Origin: Paracoccus alkenifer | GTDB taxonomy: Bacteria; Pseudomonadota; Alphaproteobacteria; Rhodobacterales; Rhodobacteraceae | DNA: 64,000 nt | NCBI RefSeq assembly: GCF_900108405.1 | Contig: NZ_FNXG01000002.1 | Location: 620,001 to 684,000 of the forward strand | Reading direction: 5' to 3' | In this document: positions 54,649 to 63,812 of the stretch, piece after piece | How the letters are laid out: each line of letters starts with the position of its first letter | Position numbering within the stretch: position 1 is the stretch's first letter | Notes under the pieces: generated by a model | The model's database searches: none | What the model was told of the DNA's origin: nothing | Seen by the model: the letters and a program-made list of their open reading frames with translations, nothing else | Program-made: the position numbers and the translations under genes

Positions 54649-55821
54649 TTACTCCTGCAACGGCAGCCGGCTGCGCACCAGCGCGGTCCAGTAGGACACG
54701 CCCCATGCGATGGCATCATCGTTGAAATCATAGGCGGGGTGGTGCAGCCCGGCGCTGTCGCCGTTGCCGATATTGATCATCGCGCCCGGCACCTCGTTCA
54801 GCATGAAGGAGAAATCCTCGCCCCCCAGCGTCTGCGGCATGTCGCGGTGGACCCGGCCCGCGCCCGCGACCGATTCCGCCGCCTGCGCCGCATATTCGGT
54901 ATGCGCGTCATGGTTGACGGTCACCGGATAGTGGCGGCCATAGTCCAGCCGGGCGGTGGCGCCATAGGCGGCGGCGATGCCCTGCACCATCTCGCCCATG
55001 CGGGCCTCGATCATGTCACGGACCTCTTCGCGCAGGGTGCGCACGGTGCCGGCCAGCGCCAGCGTCTGCGGGATCACGTTATAGGCGTCGCCCGCCTGCA
55101 CGCGCGTCACCGAAACCACGGCCGAATCCACCGGGTCGAGATTGCGCGCGACAAGCGTCTGCAATCCCTGGATCAGCGCCGCCATCACCGGCATCGGATC
55201 GACGGTCAGTTCGGGGCGCGCGGCGTGGCCGCCGACCCCGGTGATCTGAATGTCGAACATGTCGACCGAGCCCATGATCGGCCCCGGCGCGATGGTGAAT
55301 TCACCCACCGGCAGGGCGGGGCGGTTGTGCATCCCGTAGACCTCATCGACCGGAAAGCGCCTGAACAGCCCGTCCTCGATCATGGCGCGGGCACCGGCGC
55401 CGCCCTCTTCGGCCGGCTGGAAGATCAGCACCACGGTGCCGTCGAAGTTGCGGCTTTGCGCCAGCCCGATGGCGGCGCCCAGCAGCATGGCGGTGTGGCC
55501 GTCGTGGCCGCAGGCGTGCATCTTGCCCGGCACTTCGGACGCCCATTCGGCGCCGGTTTCTTCGGTGATCGGCAGCGCGTCCATGTCCGAGCGCAGGCCG
55601 ATGGTCCGCCCCGAGCGGTTGGAATGCCCGCGGATCACCGCCACCACGCCGGTGCGGCCGATGCCCTCATGCACCTCGTCCACGCCGGCCTCGCGCAGCG
55701 CCTGAGCCACGCGGGCGGCGGTGCGGGGCAGGTCATACAGCAGTTCGGGGTTGCGGTGCAGGTCGCGGCGGAATTCGACCAGCTGGGTGATACGGTCGGA
55801 AATCCAGTTCTCGACGGCCAT
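54649..55821 (-). CDS. M20D-family amidohydrolase (aminoacylase/hippurate hydrolase-like)
   Basis: 390 residues. A zinc metallopeptidase fold: [11 protein letters not shown], the metal-binding [14 protein letters not shown], the catalytic [25 protein letters not shown] in the dimerisation domain, and a final metal His in GGEDFSFML. It cleaves N-acyl or N-carbamoyl amino acids. Two nt separate it from the cysteine-synthase-like gene. Confidence 0.93.
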   Translation of the reverse strand: MAVENWISDRITQLVEFRRDLHRNPELLYDLPRTAARVAQALREAGVDEVHEGIGRTGVVAVIRGHSNRSGRTIGLRSDMDALPITEETGAEWASEVPGKMHACGHDGHTAMLLGAAIGLAQSRNFDGTVVLIFQPAEEGGAGARAMIEDGLFRRFPVDEVYGMHNRPALPVGEFTIAPGPIMGSVDMFDIQITGVGGHAARPELTVDPMPVMAALIQGLQTLVARNLDPVDSAVVSVTRVQAGDAYNVIPQTLALAGTVRTLREEVRDMIEARMGEMVQGIAAAYGATARLDYGRHYPVTVNHDAHTEYAAQAAESVAGAGRVHRDMPQTLGGEDFSFMLNEVPGAMINIGNGDSAGLHHPAYDFNDDAIAWGVSYWTALVRSRLPLQE

Positions 55822-55830
55822 TTTCGGTTC

Positions 55831-56304
55831 CTATTCTTCCTTGGTTTCCATGCGATAGCGGAAATCGCAGTGGGAGGCGCCCTGCATGATGGTCTGGGTG
55901 CGGGTCAGTTTCATGTCGGGGTTGTAGCCGATGCAGAAATCGCCATCACGGTTGCACGACAGCAGATGCCCGATCCGGCCCACCCCCATTTCGCGATACA
56001 TCTCGGCATAGCGGCAGCGGGTGACGTTGAACGCCATGCTGTCGTCGTCCACGCCCAGCATCTCGATTTCCAGCGAGCCGCCGGCGGTCCAGTTCGGCAT
56101 GATCGCGGCAAAGTCGTGGAAATCGGGGGTGTGGCCCAGTTCCTCGGCGAAAGCCTGCCCCTGCTGGATCGCCGATTGCGTCACCGCCGTGCCGATGATG
56201 TCGTCGGCGGTGTCGGTGCCATAGCGGGTTTCAAGCACCTCGTGCACGTTTTTCAGGATCTGCGCCTCGATCCGGCGGCGCTCGATGATGGGAAGCTGGC
56301 TCAT
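55831..56304 (-). CDS. L-2-amino-thiazoline-4-carboxylate (ATC) hydrolase-like protein
   Basis: 157 residues matching the ATC-hydrolase family: MLGVDDDSMAFNVTRCRYAEMYREMG, then LLSCNRDGDFCIGYNPDMKLTRTQTIMQGASHCDFRY with conserved Cys and His. ATC hydrolase opens the thiazoline ring to N-carbamoyl-L-cysteine, which an amidohydrolase then turns to cysteine. The adjoining M20 gene makes that route plausible here. AAAGG precedes the ATG. Confidence 0.85.
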   Translation of the reverse strand: MSQLPIIERRRIEAQILKNVHEVLETRYGTDTADDIIGTAVTQSAIQQGQAFAEELGHTPDFHDFAAIMPNWTAGGSLEIEMLGVDDDSMAFNVTRCRYAEMYREMGVGRIGHLLSCNRDGDFCIGYNPDMKLTRTQTIMQGASHCDFRYRMETKEE

Positions 56305-56332
56305 GGGCTGGCCTTTCGGGTCTTGGGGGTGG

Positions 56333-57640
56333 TCATTTCATTTCCTGCCGGTCCTTGCGGCGCATCCATGCCAGGTAATTCGGCGCAATCAGGCGGGCAA
56401 AGCTGTGAAAGGGCAGGGGCCGCGGCTCGGACAGGGGCAGGGCCAGCGTATCAAGCGCCGCGCCCGACACCGCCCGCGCCATCTCGCGCCCCAAGGCCAC
56501 CCCCAGCGCCACGCCGCGGCCGTTGCAGCCGATCCAGGTCCAGGCGTCGGGGCCAAGCTGGTGGATGCGGGGAAAGCGGTCCCAGGTCATGCCGATATAG
56601 CCCGACCAGACATGGCTCATCCGCGGGGTGCCAAGCTGGGGATAGGCCTCGGCCAGGCTGCGGGCGGCCTTGTCGGCGACGCGGCGGGCCATGTCGCGCC
56701 GGCCCATCACCGCACCGCCGGTGATCAGCCGGTTGCGCGCGTCGTAGCGAAAGAACCGCAGGTCGCCGCGGGTGTCGGACACCGCCTGCCGCCCGGGCAG
56801 GATGCCGGCGCGCAGATCGTCCGGGATCGGGTCGGTGGACATCTGCCAGGACAGCACCGGCACGATGGTATGCGCCAGCTTGCGGGCAAGGCGCGGCACC
56901 AGCTCGCCCGTATAGGCGTTGGTGGCCAGGATCATGTGGCGGGCGCGGACCTTGTGGCCCGAGACGGTGCGCACCACCCAGGCGTCGCCCTCGCGCGACC
57001 AGCCGGCGACGGGGGTGTCCTCGTGGATCACGGCGCCGTGGGCTGCGGCGGCGCGGGCCAGGCCGCGAGCAAGGCCCAGCGGGTTCACATGGCCGCCGGT
57101 CGGGTTCAGCATCCCGCCATACCAGAAATCCGTGCCCAGCAGCGCGGTGGTTTCCTGACGGTCCAGCAGGCGGGCGGGAAAGCCGTAATGCTGCCATGCC
57201 TCGACGCGGGCGCGCGACAGCTTGACTCGTCCGGGCGAATGGGCGGGCTGGAACCAGCCGGTCTGTTCGGCCTCGGCCTCGGCCTCGATCCCCTCGCGCC
57301 GCGCGATGTCGAACAGCGTGTCCGCGCTGTCGCCCACCAGCCGCACGAAGCGTTCGCCCGCCGCGCCCCAGCGGGCGACCATGGCGCGCGGCTCGGCCGC
57401 GGTCAGCGTGGGGATCACCTGGCCGTTGTTGCGCCCCGAGGCGCCCCAGCCCACCGCCTGCGCTTCCAGCAGCAGCACCTTTTGCCCGGCGCGCGCCAGT
57501 TCCAGCGCCGCCGACAGCCCGGTAAAGCCGGCGCCGATCACCACCGCATCCGCATCTGCGTCGCTGGCCAGCGGCGGCGTCTGCGGGGGCCGGGGGGTGA
57601 CGGCGGCCCAGATCGAATCGGGAAACACTGCCTCGGTCAT
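56333..57640 (-). CDS. FAD-dependent amino acid/amine oxidoreductase (DAO family)
   Basis: About 435 residues. Dinucleotide motif VVIGAGFTGLSAALELA, VGWGASGRNNGQV (the segment after the FAD site typical of PuuB/DadA-like enzymes), and a C-terminal GCNGRGVALG. It probably oxidises an imported amino acid or amine. AAGGAT suits the ATG at 57640 better than one two codons earlier. It lies 28 nt upstream of the ATC hydrolase gene. Confidence 0.88.
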   Translation of the reverse strand: MTEAVFPDSIWAAVTPRPPQTPPLASDADADAVVIGAGFTGLSAALELARAGQKVLLLEAQAVGWGASGRNNGQVIPTLTAAEPRAMVARWGAAGERFVRLVGDSADTLFDIARREGIEAEAEAEQTGWFQPAHSPGRVKLSRARVEAWQHYGFPARLLDRQETTALLGTDFWYGGMLNPTGGHVNPLGLARGLARAAAAHGAVIHEDTPVAGWSREGDAWVVRTVSGHKVRARHMILATNAYTGELVPRLARKLAHTIVPVLSWQMSTDPIPDDLRAGILPGRQAVSDTRGDLRFFRYDARNRLITGGAVMGRRDMARRVADKAARSLAEAYPQLGTPRMSHVWSGYIGMTWDRFPRIHQLGPDAWTWIGCNGRGVALGVALGREMARAVSGAALDTLALPLSEPRPLPFHSFARLIAPNYLAWMRRKDRQEMK

Positions 57641-57661
57641 GGTCATATCCTTGTTCCGCGC

Positions 57662-59299
57662 TCAGGCGGCGTCGGTCAGTTTCGGGGGCTGCCAGTCGCG
57701 CCCGGGGATCGAGGTCAGCAGCGCCTGCGTGTAGGGATGTTGCGGGTCGGCAAAGACCTGCGCGGTGGGGCCGGTCTCGACGATCTCGCCCTTTTGCATG
57801 ACGATGATGCGGTCGCACAGCTGGGCGGCGACGCGCAGGTCGTGGGTGACGAACAGCAGCGACAGGTCCAGCCGGTCGCGCAGATCGGCCAGCAGCCGCA
57901 GCACCTGCGCCTGCACCGACACATCCAGCGCCGAGACGGGTTCATCCGCCACGATCACCTTGGGCTGCATGGCGATGGCGCGGGCGATGCCGATGCGCTG
58001 ACGCTGGCCGCCGGAAAACTCGTGCGGATAGCGCTCGGCGGCGGCGGGCGACAGCTCGACCAGCGACAGCAGCTCGCGGGCGCGGGCATGGGCCTCGGCC
58101 TTGGGCACGCCGTGGACGATGGGGCCCTGCGCGATCAGGTCCACCACCCGCTTGCGCGGGTTCAGCGAGGCCATGGGATCTTGAAAGATCATCTGGATGT
58201 CGCGGCGCATGGCGCGCAGCTGGCGGCGGTCGGCGTGGATCAGGTCATGCCCGCCGATCACCACCTCGCCCCGGTCGGCGTCCAGCAGCCGGGTGACGAT
58301 GCGCGACACCGTGGTCTTGCCCGAGCCGGATTCGCCGACCACGCCCAGCGTCTCGCCCTGTCGCAGCTCGAAACTGAGGTCGCGCACCGCCGTCACCGCC
58401 TGCCGCCGCCCCGACAGCAGGCCGCCGCGCGCGGCAAAGGTCTTGGCCAGCCCCTGCGCCCGCAGCACCACCGGCGCGGCCGACAGATCCTTGTGCGCAG
58501 GCGGGGTCAGCGCCGGCACCGCGGCGATCAGCGCCCGCGTATAGGGGTGGCTTGGGTGGTTCAGGATCTGCTCGGCCGGGCCGGATTCGACCAGCTCGCC
58601 CAGCCGCAGCACCGCGATGCGGTCGGCGATTTCCGCCACCACCCCGAAGTCGTGGGTGATGAACAGGATGCCGGTGCCGTGCTGGCGCTGCATTTCCTTG
58701 ATCAGATGCAGGATCTGTTTCTGCGTGGTCACGTCCAGCGCGGTGGTCGGCTCGTCGGCGATGATCAGCCGCGGGTTCAGCACCAGCGCCATGGCGATCA
58801 TCACCCGCTGCCGCTGCCCGCCGGAAATCTGGTGCGGATAGGCGTTATAGGCCGAGGCCGGGTCGGGGATATGCACGTCGCCCAGGATTTCCAGCGCCCG
58901 CGCCCGCCGCGCCTTGCGGTCAAGGTCGGTGTGCAGGCGCAGCACCTCGTCGATCTGCCAGCCCACGGTCTTTTGCGGGTTCAGCGCCGTCATCGGTTCC
59001 TGAAAGATCATCGCCACGCGGTCGCCGCGGATGGCGCGCATCTCGGATTCGGACTTGGCGCCGATGTCCTCGCCGTCCAGCAGGATGCGCCCGGCCGAGA
59101 CATGCACATGCGGTTCGGGCAGCAGCCGCATCACCGCATTCGCCGCCAGCGACTTGCCCGAGCCGGATTCGCCGACCAGGCAGACGATCTCGCCGGGGTT
59201 CACGGTCAGGTCCAGATGCTCCAGCGCATAAGGCCGGTCGCCGCCTGCGGGCAACGAGATGCGCAGGTCCTGAATTTCAAGGATCGGGGCGTCGGTCAT
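57662..59299 (-). CDS. Dual ATP-binding protein of a peptide-type ABC importer (OppD-OppF fusion)
   Basis: 545 residues holding two ABC domains. The first has GESGSGKS, ISGGQRQR and LIIADEPTTALD; the second has GESGSGKT, FSGGQRQR and VIVADEPVSALD. Each ends in the Opp-specific C-terminal segment (HPYTRALIAAVP, HPYTQALLTSIP). It powers import of peptides or similar solutes. It overlaps the permease gene upstream by 4 nt. Confidence 0.96.
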   Translation of the reverse strand: MTDAPILEIQDLRISLPAGGDRPYALEHLDLTVNPGEIVCLVGESGSGKSLAANAVMRLLPEPHVHVSAGRILLDGEDIGAKSESEMRAIRGDRVAMIFQEPMTALNPQKTVGWQIDEVLRLHTDLDRKARRARALEILGDVHIPDPASAYNAYPHQISGGQRQRVMIAMALVLNPRLIIADEPTTALDVTTQKQILHLIKEMQRQHGTGILFITHDFGVVAEIADRIAVLRLGELVESGPAEQILNHPSHPYTRALIAAVPALTPPAHKDLSAAPVVLRAQGLAKTFAARGGLLSGRRQAVTAVRDLSFELRQGETLGVVGESGSGKTTVSRIVTRLLDADRGEVVIGGHDLIHADRRQLRAMRRDIQMIFQDPMASLNPRKRVVDLIAQGPIVHGVPKAEAHARARELLSLVELSPAAAERYPHEFSGGQRQRIGIARAIAMQPKVIVADEPVSALDVSVQAQVLRLLADLRDRLDLSLLFVTHDLRVAAQLCDRIIVMQKGEIVETGPTAQVFADPQHPYTQALLTSIPGRDWQPPKLTDAA

Positions 59300-60183
59300 T
59301 TCTTTTGCCTCGGGTTCAGGATGTCGTTCAACCCCTCGCCCAGCAGGCTGAAGGACAGCACGGTCAGCAGGATCGCGACCCCGGGAATGACGGTGCAATA
59401 CCAGTCGGTGCGCAGCACCGCGCGGCCCTGGCCGATCATGTTGCCCCAGCTGGCAAAGTTCGGATCGCCAAGCGCCAGAAAGGCCAGCGCGCTTTCCATC
59501 AGGATCGAGGTCGCCATCACCACCGAGGCGAACACGATCACCGGCGGCAGCGCGTTGGGCAGGATCTCGCGAAAGATGATCGAGACGTTGCCGACGCCGA
59601 GGTTTCGGGCCGCATCGACGAATTCGCGCCGGCGCAGCGACATGAACTCGGCCCGGACCATGCGGGCGGGGGCGGTCCATGACACGATGCCGATGGCGAT
59701 CACGATATTGCCGATGGTCGAGCCGAAGATCGCCACCAGCGCCAGCAGCAGCACAAAGCTGGGGATGGTCTGGAACGCCTCGGTCACGCGCATCAGCAGG
59801 TCGTCGACCCAGCCGCCGAAATAGCCCGAAACAGCGCCGATCAGGATGCCGATGCAGATCGAGATCAGCGTGGCCACCACCCCGATCAGCAGCGAGATGC
59901 GCGCGCCGTGCAGGATGCCGGCCAGGATGTCGCGGCCCAGCTGGTCGGTGCCCAACGGCGTGGCCGCATCGACAAAGGGCGCGGTCAGCGGCACGCCGAC
60001 GCGGCGCAGCGGGTCGCCGGGGGCGATGATGTCGGCCAGCAGCGCCGCCAGCACCACCGCCGCAAACAGCACCAGCCCCAGCACCGCCGCGCGGTTGCGC
60101 CGGAAACGCCGCCACATGACAGCGGCGCGCGAGGGACGCGACAGCTGCGGTTCAAAGGCCGGTTCGATGTCAGGCGCGTTCAT
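59296..60183 (-). CDS. Peptide-type ABC permease (DppC/OppC-like)
   Basis: 295 residues, six transmembrane helices after a cytoplasmic N-terminal region (MWRRFRRNRAAVLGLVLFAAV). The EAA loop is seen in EFMSLRRREFVDAARNLG. It pairs with the DppB-like permease and overlaps both neighbours by ATGA. Confidence 0.96.
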   Translation of the reverse strand: MNAPDIEPAFEPQLSRPSRAAVMWRRFRRNRAAVLGLVLFAAVVLAALLADIIAPGDPLRRVGVPLTAPFVDAATPLGTDQLGRDILAGILHGARISLLIGVVATLISICIGILIGAVSGYFGGWVDDLLMRVTEAFQTIPSFVLLLALVAIFGSTIGNIVIAIGIVSWTAPARMVRAEFMSLRRREFVDAARNLGVGNVSIIFREILPNALPPVIVFASVVMATSILMESALAFLALGDPNFASWGNMIGQGRAVLRTDWYCTVIPGVAILLTVLSFSLLGEGLNDILNPRQKK

Positions 60184-61154
60184 TTCAGTTCGATCCTCGG
60201 GTCGAGCCAGGCATAGACGAGATCGGTCAGGATATTGACCAGCACCACGATGATCGAGCACAGGAAGATGATGCCCATCAGCGTGTTAAGGTCGCGCTTG
60301 ACGACCGAGGTATAGGCCAGCTGCCCCAGCCCCGGCAGGGAAAAGATGGTCTCGATCACCACCGACCCGCCCAGCACCGTGGAAATCTGCAAGCCCAGCA
60401 GGGTGATCACCGGCAGCAGCGCGTTGCGCATGATGTGATGGAACATCAGCCGCGCATCGCCCGCGCCCTTGGCCCGCGCGGTGCGCACGAAATCCAGCTC
60501 CATCACCTCAAGCACGCTGGTGCGCATCAGCCGCATGTAAAAGGCCAGGTAGATCAGCGCCAGCGCCAGCACCGGCATCACCAGATGGGTGGCGATGTCC
60601 AGCCACAGTTTCCAGCCGGTATGGAACGCGCCGATGTCGCGGATGCCGCCCACCGGCAGCCAGTTCAGCTTGACCGAGAACAGCAGCACCAGCAGCAGCG
60701 CCAGAAAGAACGAGGGCATCGCATAAAAGATCAGCCCCAGCGTCGAGATCACGTTGTCGGTCGCCGAATAGGCGCGGCGCGCGGCAAAGGCCCCCAGCGC
60801 CACGCCCACCACGAACGCCGAGGACAGCGCCCCCAGCATCAGCAGCAGCGTCACCCACAGCCGCGAGGCCAGCACCTTGGTGACCGGCTGCTCATAGACA
60901 TAGGACCAGCCCAGATCGAATTGCGCCAGCTTGACCAGATAGCGCCACAGCTGCACCAGCACCGGCTGGTCCAGCCCGTATTCCTGCCGCAGCCGCGCGA
61001 CGAATGCCGGGTCGGCCCCGCCCATGTCGCCCACCAGCGCATCGACGGTATCGCCCGGCGCCAGCTTGATCAGCAGGAAGCTGCCGATGATGATCAGCAA
61101 GATCACCGGCAGCGCCTGCAAGATGCGCCGTAGAAGATAAAGTAAAAGCGACAT
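60180..61154 (-). CDS. Peptide-type ABC permease (DppB/OppB-like)
   Basis: 324 residues. The N-terminal LLRRILQALPVILLIIIGSF helix and the LAPGD motif are diagnostic of DppB. The EAA loop is DFVRTARAKGAG. The start at 61154 has AGG upstream, in place of a 5-codon longer reading. Confidence 0.96.
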   Translation of the reverse strand: MSLLLYLLRRILQALPVILLIIIGSFLLIKLAPGDTVDALVGDMGGADPAFVARLRQEYGLDQPVLVQLWRYLVKLAQFDLGWSYVYEQPVTKVLASRLWVTLLLMLGALSSAFVVGVALGAFAARRAYSATDNVISTLGLIFYAMPSFFLALLLVLLFSVKLNWLPVGGIRDIGAFHTGWKLWLDIATHLVMPVLALALIYLAFYMRLMRTSVLEVMELDFVRTARAKGAGDARLMFHHIMRNALLPVITLLGLQISTVLGGSVVIETIFSLPGLGQLAYTSVVKRDLNTLMGIIFLCSIIVVLVNILTDLVYAWLDPRIELK

Positions 61155-61263
61155 CGCTTGCCTGAACAATCATCCCGCGAACGCGGCCGCGAACGGCCGA
61201 CGCCGGGGGATCTTGGTTACGGTAAGACCCGGGACGCGGCTTGCGCGCCCCGGCCGGTGCCTG

Positions 61264-62874
61264 TCACTCGTCGATCCACAGGTCATACCAGCTGGAGCTG
61301 TCCCAGCGCGGCGTGTTGTGGTGGTTCACCAGCTTCTTGTTGGTGATCCCGACGAAGGGATGCTCGATGGCAAAGATCACCGGCAGGTCGGTCATCGCCA
61401 GCCGCTGGATCTGGTGGTAGAGATCGGCGCGCTTTTCGGGGTCCAGCTCTTCGGCGGCGGCGTCGATCAGGCTGTCCATCTCGGCCGATTCATAGCCGAA
61501 CTGGTTCGACCAGGCGGTGCCCACCGGCGCCCCCGACCGCAGCCACACCGTGGTCGAGACCGCGGGGTCCGAGCGGAACTGGTGCCAGCCGTTCGCGGTG
61601 TCGAAATCATGGTCGCGATAGACCCCGTTCAGGAAACCGGGCGCGTCATTGGTGACCAGATCGACCTGAATGCCGATTTCCTTCATCGCCTGCGCGAAAT
61701 ATTCGCCCCACAGCTGGGTGTATTCACCCCACGGCGCCGGCCGGTGGCGCAGCTTGAAGCGGATGCCGTCGGCCCCGGCGGGATAGCCGGCCTCGTCCAG
61801 CAGCGCCTTGGCCTTTTCCACGTCGTATTCATAGACCGGCACGTCGTCGGTATAGTTGGCCCCGCCAACGCTGGGCACCGGCCCATGGCCCGGCTTGGCA
61901 AAGCCGCGCATGATGGTGTTGATGGCGAAATCCAGGTCCAGCCCGTGATAGACCGCCTGCCGCACCTTCACATCGGCCAGGACCGGGTTGCGCAGGTTGA
62001 ATTCGACCGTCGAGTGGGCGACGTTGTTTTCAAACCCCTCGGTGCCCATGTCAAAGCGCGGATCCTTGCCCAGCCGTTCAAGATCGGCCATGGAAATCCC
62101 GTTGAAGCCGGACTCGTGCAGCTCTCCGGCCTCAAGCGCGGCGGCACCGGCGGCCTTGTCGGGGATGAAGCGCCAGATCACCCGGTCCAGATAGGGATAT
62201 TCCGCCCCGCGCCAGTAATCGTCGTTGCGCACGCCGATGATATACTGGCCGCGCTCGTATTCCTGGAACTTGAAGGGGCCGGTGCCGACCGGCGCCTGAT
62301 TGACCGGGTTCTTGAGGATGTCGGTGCCTTCATACAGATGCTTGGGCACCGGATGGCCAAGGTCGGGCATCGCGGCCACGATCAGATCCAGCGGCATCGG
62401 CTCGGAATAGTTGAACACCGCGGTCAGCGGATCGGGGCAATCGACCGATTCCAGATTGGCTTGCAGCGTCGAGGAATAATTCAGCAGCGGCTTCCACAGC
62501 TCCATCGCGGAAAACGCCACGTCGTCGCACTGGAATGCCTCGCCGTCGTGCCAGCGCACGCCGTCGCGCAGCTTGAAGGTGATGGCCTTGCCGTCCTCGC
62601 TTGACGACCACTCGGTCGCCAATACGCCCACATAGCCGTCATAGGTCTTGTCGATCAGCGGCTCCATGAAGCGGCCGGTGATCTGATAGACCCCGGTCGA
62701 GGCCCGCAGCGCCGGGTTCAGCACCCCCTGTTCGGTGTTCATGTGCACGAACACCGTGCCGCCGCGCCGGGGCTCGGCCCCGTTGTCCTGCGCCGCGACC
62801 TGCTGTGCCGTCAGCGCCGCGCCCAGTGCGACAATGCTGGCGCCCAGCCACAATCCGCCATGCGTGTTCCGCAT
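61264..62874 (-). CDS. Periplasmic solute-binding protein family 5 (peptide-type)
   Basis: 536 residues. Signal peptide (cleavage near QQVAAQ) and an SBP_bac_5 domain with RRGGTVFVH, the typical YDGYVGVLATEW and KDGVRWHDGEAFQCDDVAFS patterns. Ligand unknown; a peptide, amino acid derivative or thiazoline are candidates from context. GGGGAGA precedes the ATG at 62874; the frame extends far upstream but overlaps the divergent SDR. First gene of the operon that ends with the cysteine-synthase-like gene. Confidence 0.93.
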   Translation of the reverse strand: MRNTHGGLWLGASIVALGAALTAQQVAAQDNGAEPRRGGTVFVHMNTEQGVLNPALRASTGVYQITGRFMEPLIDKTYDGYVGVLATEWSSSEDGKAITFKLRDGVRWHDGEAFQCDDVAFSAMELWKPLLNYSSTLQANLESVDCPDPLTAVFNYSEPMPLDLIVAAMPDLGHPVPKHLYEGTDILKNPVNQAPVGTGPFKFQEYERGQYIIGVRNDDYWRGAEYPYLDRVIWRFIPDKAAGAAALEAGELHESGFNGISMADLERLGKDPRFDMGTEGFENNVAHSTVEFNLRNPVLADVKVRQAVYHGLDLDFAINTIMRGFAKPGHGPVPSVGGANYTDDVPVYEYDVEKAKALLDEAGYPAGADGIRFKLRHRPAPWGEYTQLWGEYFAQAMKEIGIQVDLVTNDAPGFLNGVYRDHDFDTANGWHQFRSDPAVSTTVWLRSGAPVGTAWSNQFGYESAEMDSLIDAAAEELDPEKRADLYHQIQRLAMTDLPVIFAIEHPFVGITNKKLVNHHNTPRWDSSSWYDLWIDE

Positions 62875-62948
62875 CGATCGTTCTCCCCCTAGACGGCCGG
62901 TTACGGAATTTCCGGCACTTGTAAGATCGTCCAAAGCTTCCGTCACTC

Positions 62949-62976
62949 TTGTCAGCATGTCAATCTGTAATACTAT
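62949..62976 (+). promoter_or_regulatory. Candidate promoter for the SDR/VOC operon
   Basis: TTGTCA (62949-62954) and TACTAT (62971-62976), 16 bp apart, in a notably AT-rich 165-bp divergent gap. This leaves a leader of about 60 nt before the SDR. Confidence 0.35.
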
Positions 62977-63039
62977 CATTCCTGCTGAATTCGTATAAAC
63001 TGACCGGATAGCAGCTAAAACCTGGCACAGTTTTTCTAT

Positions 63040-63801
63040 ATGAGCGGTAACATGGGAAATAATTCCTTGAACAAGTCTGCGGGCAGGACGGTCTGGATCA
63101 CCGGGGCGGGTTCCGGCATCGGCGCAGCCCTGTCGCGGCGCTTTGCGCAGGAAGGTTTTCCTGTGGCGTTGTCGGCGCGGACCCAGGCGACGGTCGCCGC
63201 GCTGGCGGCGGAAATCAACGCCGCGGGCGGGCAGGCGCGGGTCTTTGCGCTGGATGTGCTGGACCGGGCGGCGGTGTTCGACAGCGCCCGCCGAATCGCC
63301 GACTGGCGGGGCGGCATCGCGGTGCTGTGCAACAACGCCGGGCTGAACAACCCGCACCGCCACTGGGACGACATCGACCTTGCCGAATGGGACGCGGTGA
63401 TCGCGACCAACCTGTCCGGCGCGATCAACGTCATCGCCGCCACCCTGCCGATCATGCGTGCCGGCGGCGGCGGGGTGATGATCCACACCGCCAGCCTTGC
63501 CGGGCGCCACCACATGCCGGCGGCGGGCGTGCCCTATGGGGCCTCGAAACACGCGCTGGTGGATCTGTCCGCCAGCCTGAATGCGGCCGAGGGGCGGAAC
63601 GGCATCCGCTCGACCGCGCTTTGCCCCGGAGAGGTGGCGACGCCGCTGCTGCTCAGGCGCCCGGGGTTCGACCCGGCGCTGGCGGCGCGGATGATCCAGC
63701 CCGAGGACGTGGCCGAACTGGCCCTGACCGTGGCGCGGATGAACCCTGCCGTGGCCGTTCACGAAATCACCTTTGCGCCGTTGCAGCGCGCCAGCACCTG
63801 A
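63040..63801 (+). CDS. Short-chain dehydrogenase/reductase
   Basis: About 253 residues. Cofactor motif TGAGSGIGAAL, NNAG, and YGASKHALVDLS with the catalytic Tyr and Lys; the Ser lies in HTASLAG. The Arg in LSARTQ after beta-2 favours NADP. The start could be the ATG at 63052, which has a slightly better upstream sequence. It is divergent from the solute-binding protein gene and co-directional with the VOC gene. Confidence 0.9.
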   Translation: MSGNMGNNSLNKSAGRTVWITGAGSGIGAALSRRFAQEGFPVALSARTQATVAALAAEINAAGGQARVFALDVLDRAAVFDSARRIADWRGGIAVLCNNAGLNNPHRHWDDIDLAEWDAVIATNLSGAINVIAATLPIMRAGGGGVMIHTASLAGRHHMPAAGVPYGASKHALVDLSASLNAAEGRNGIRSTALCPGEVATPLLLRRPGFDPALAARMIQPEDVAELALTVARMNPAVAVHEITFAPLQRAST

Positions 63802-63812
63802 AAGGAAACCCC

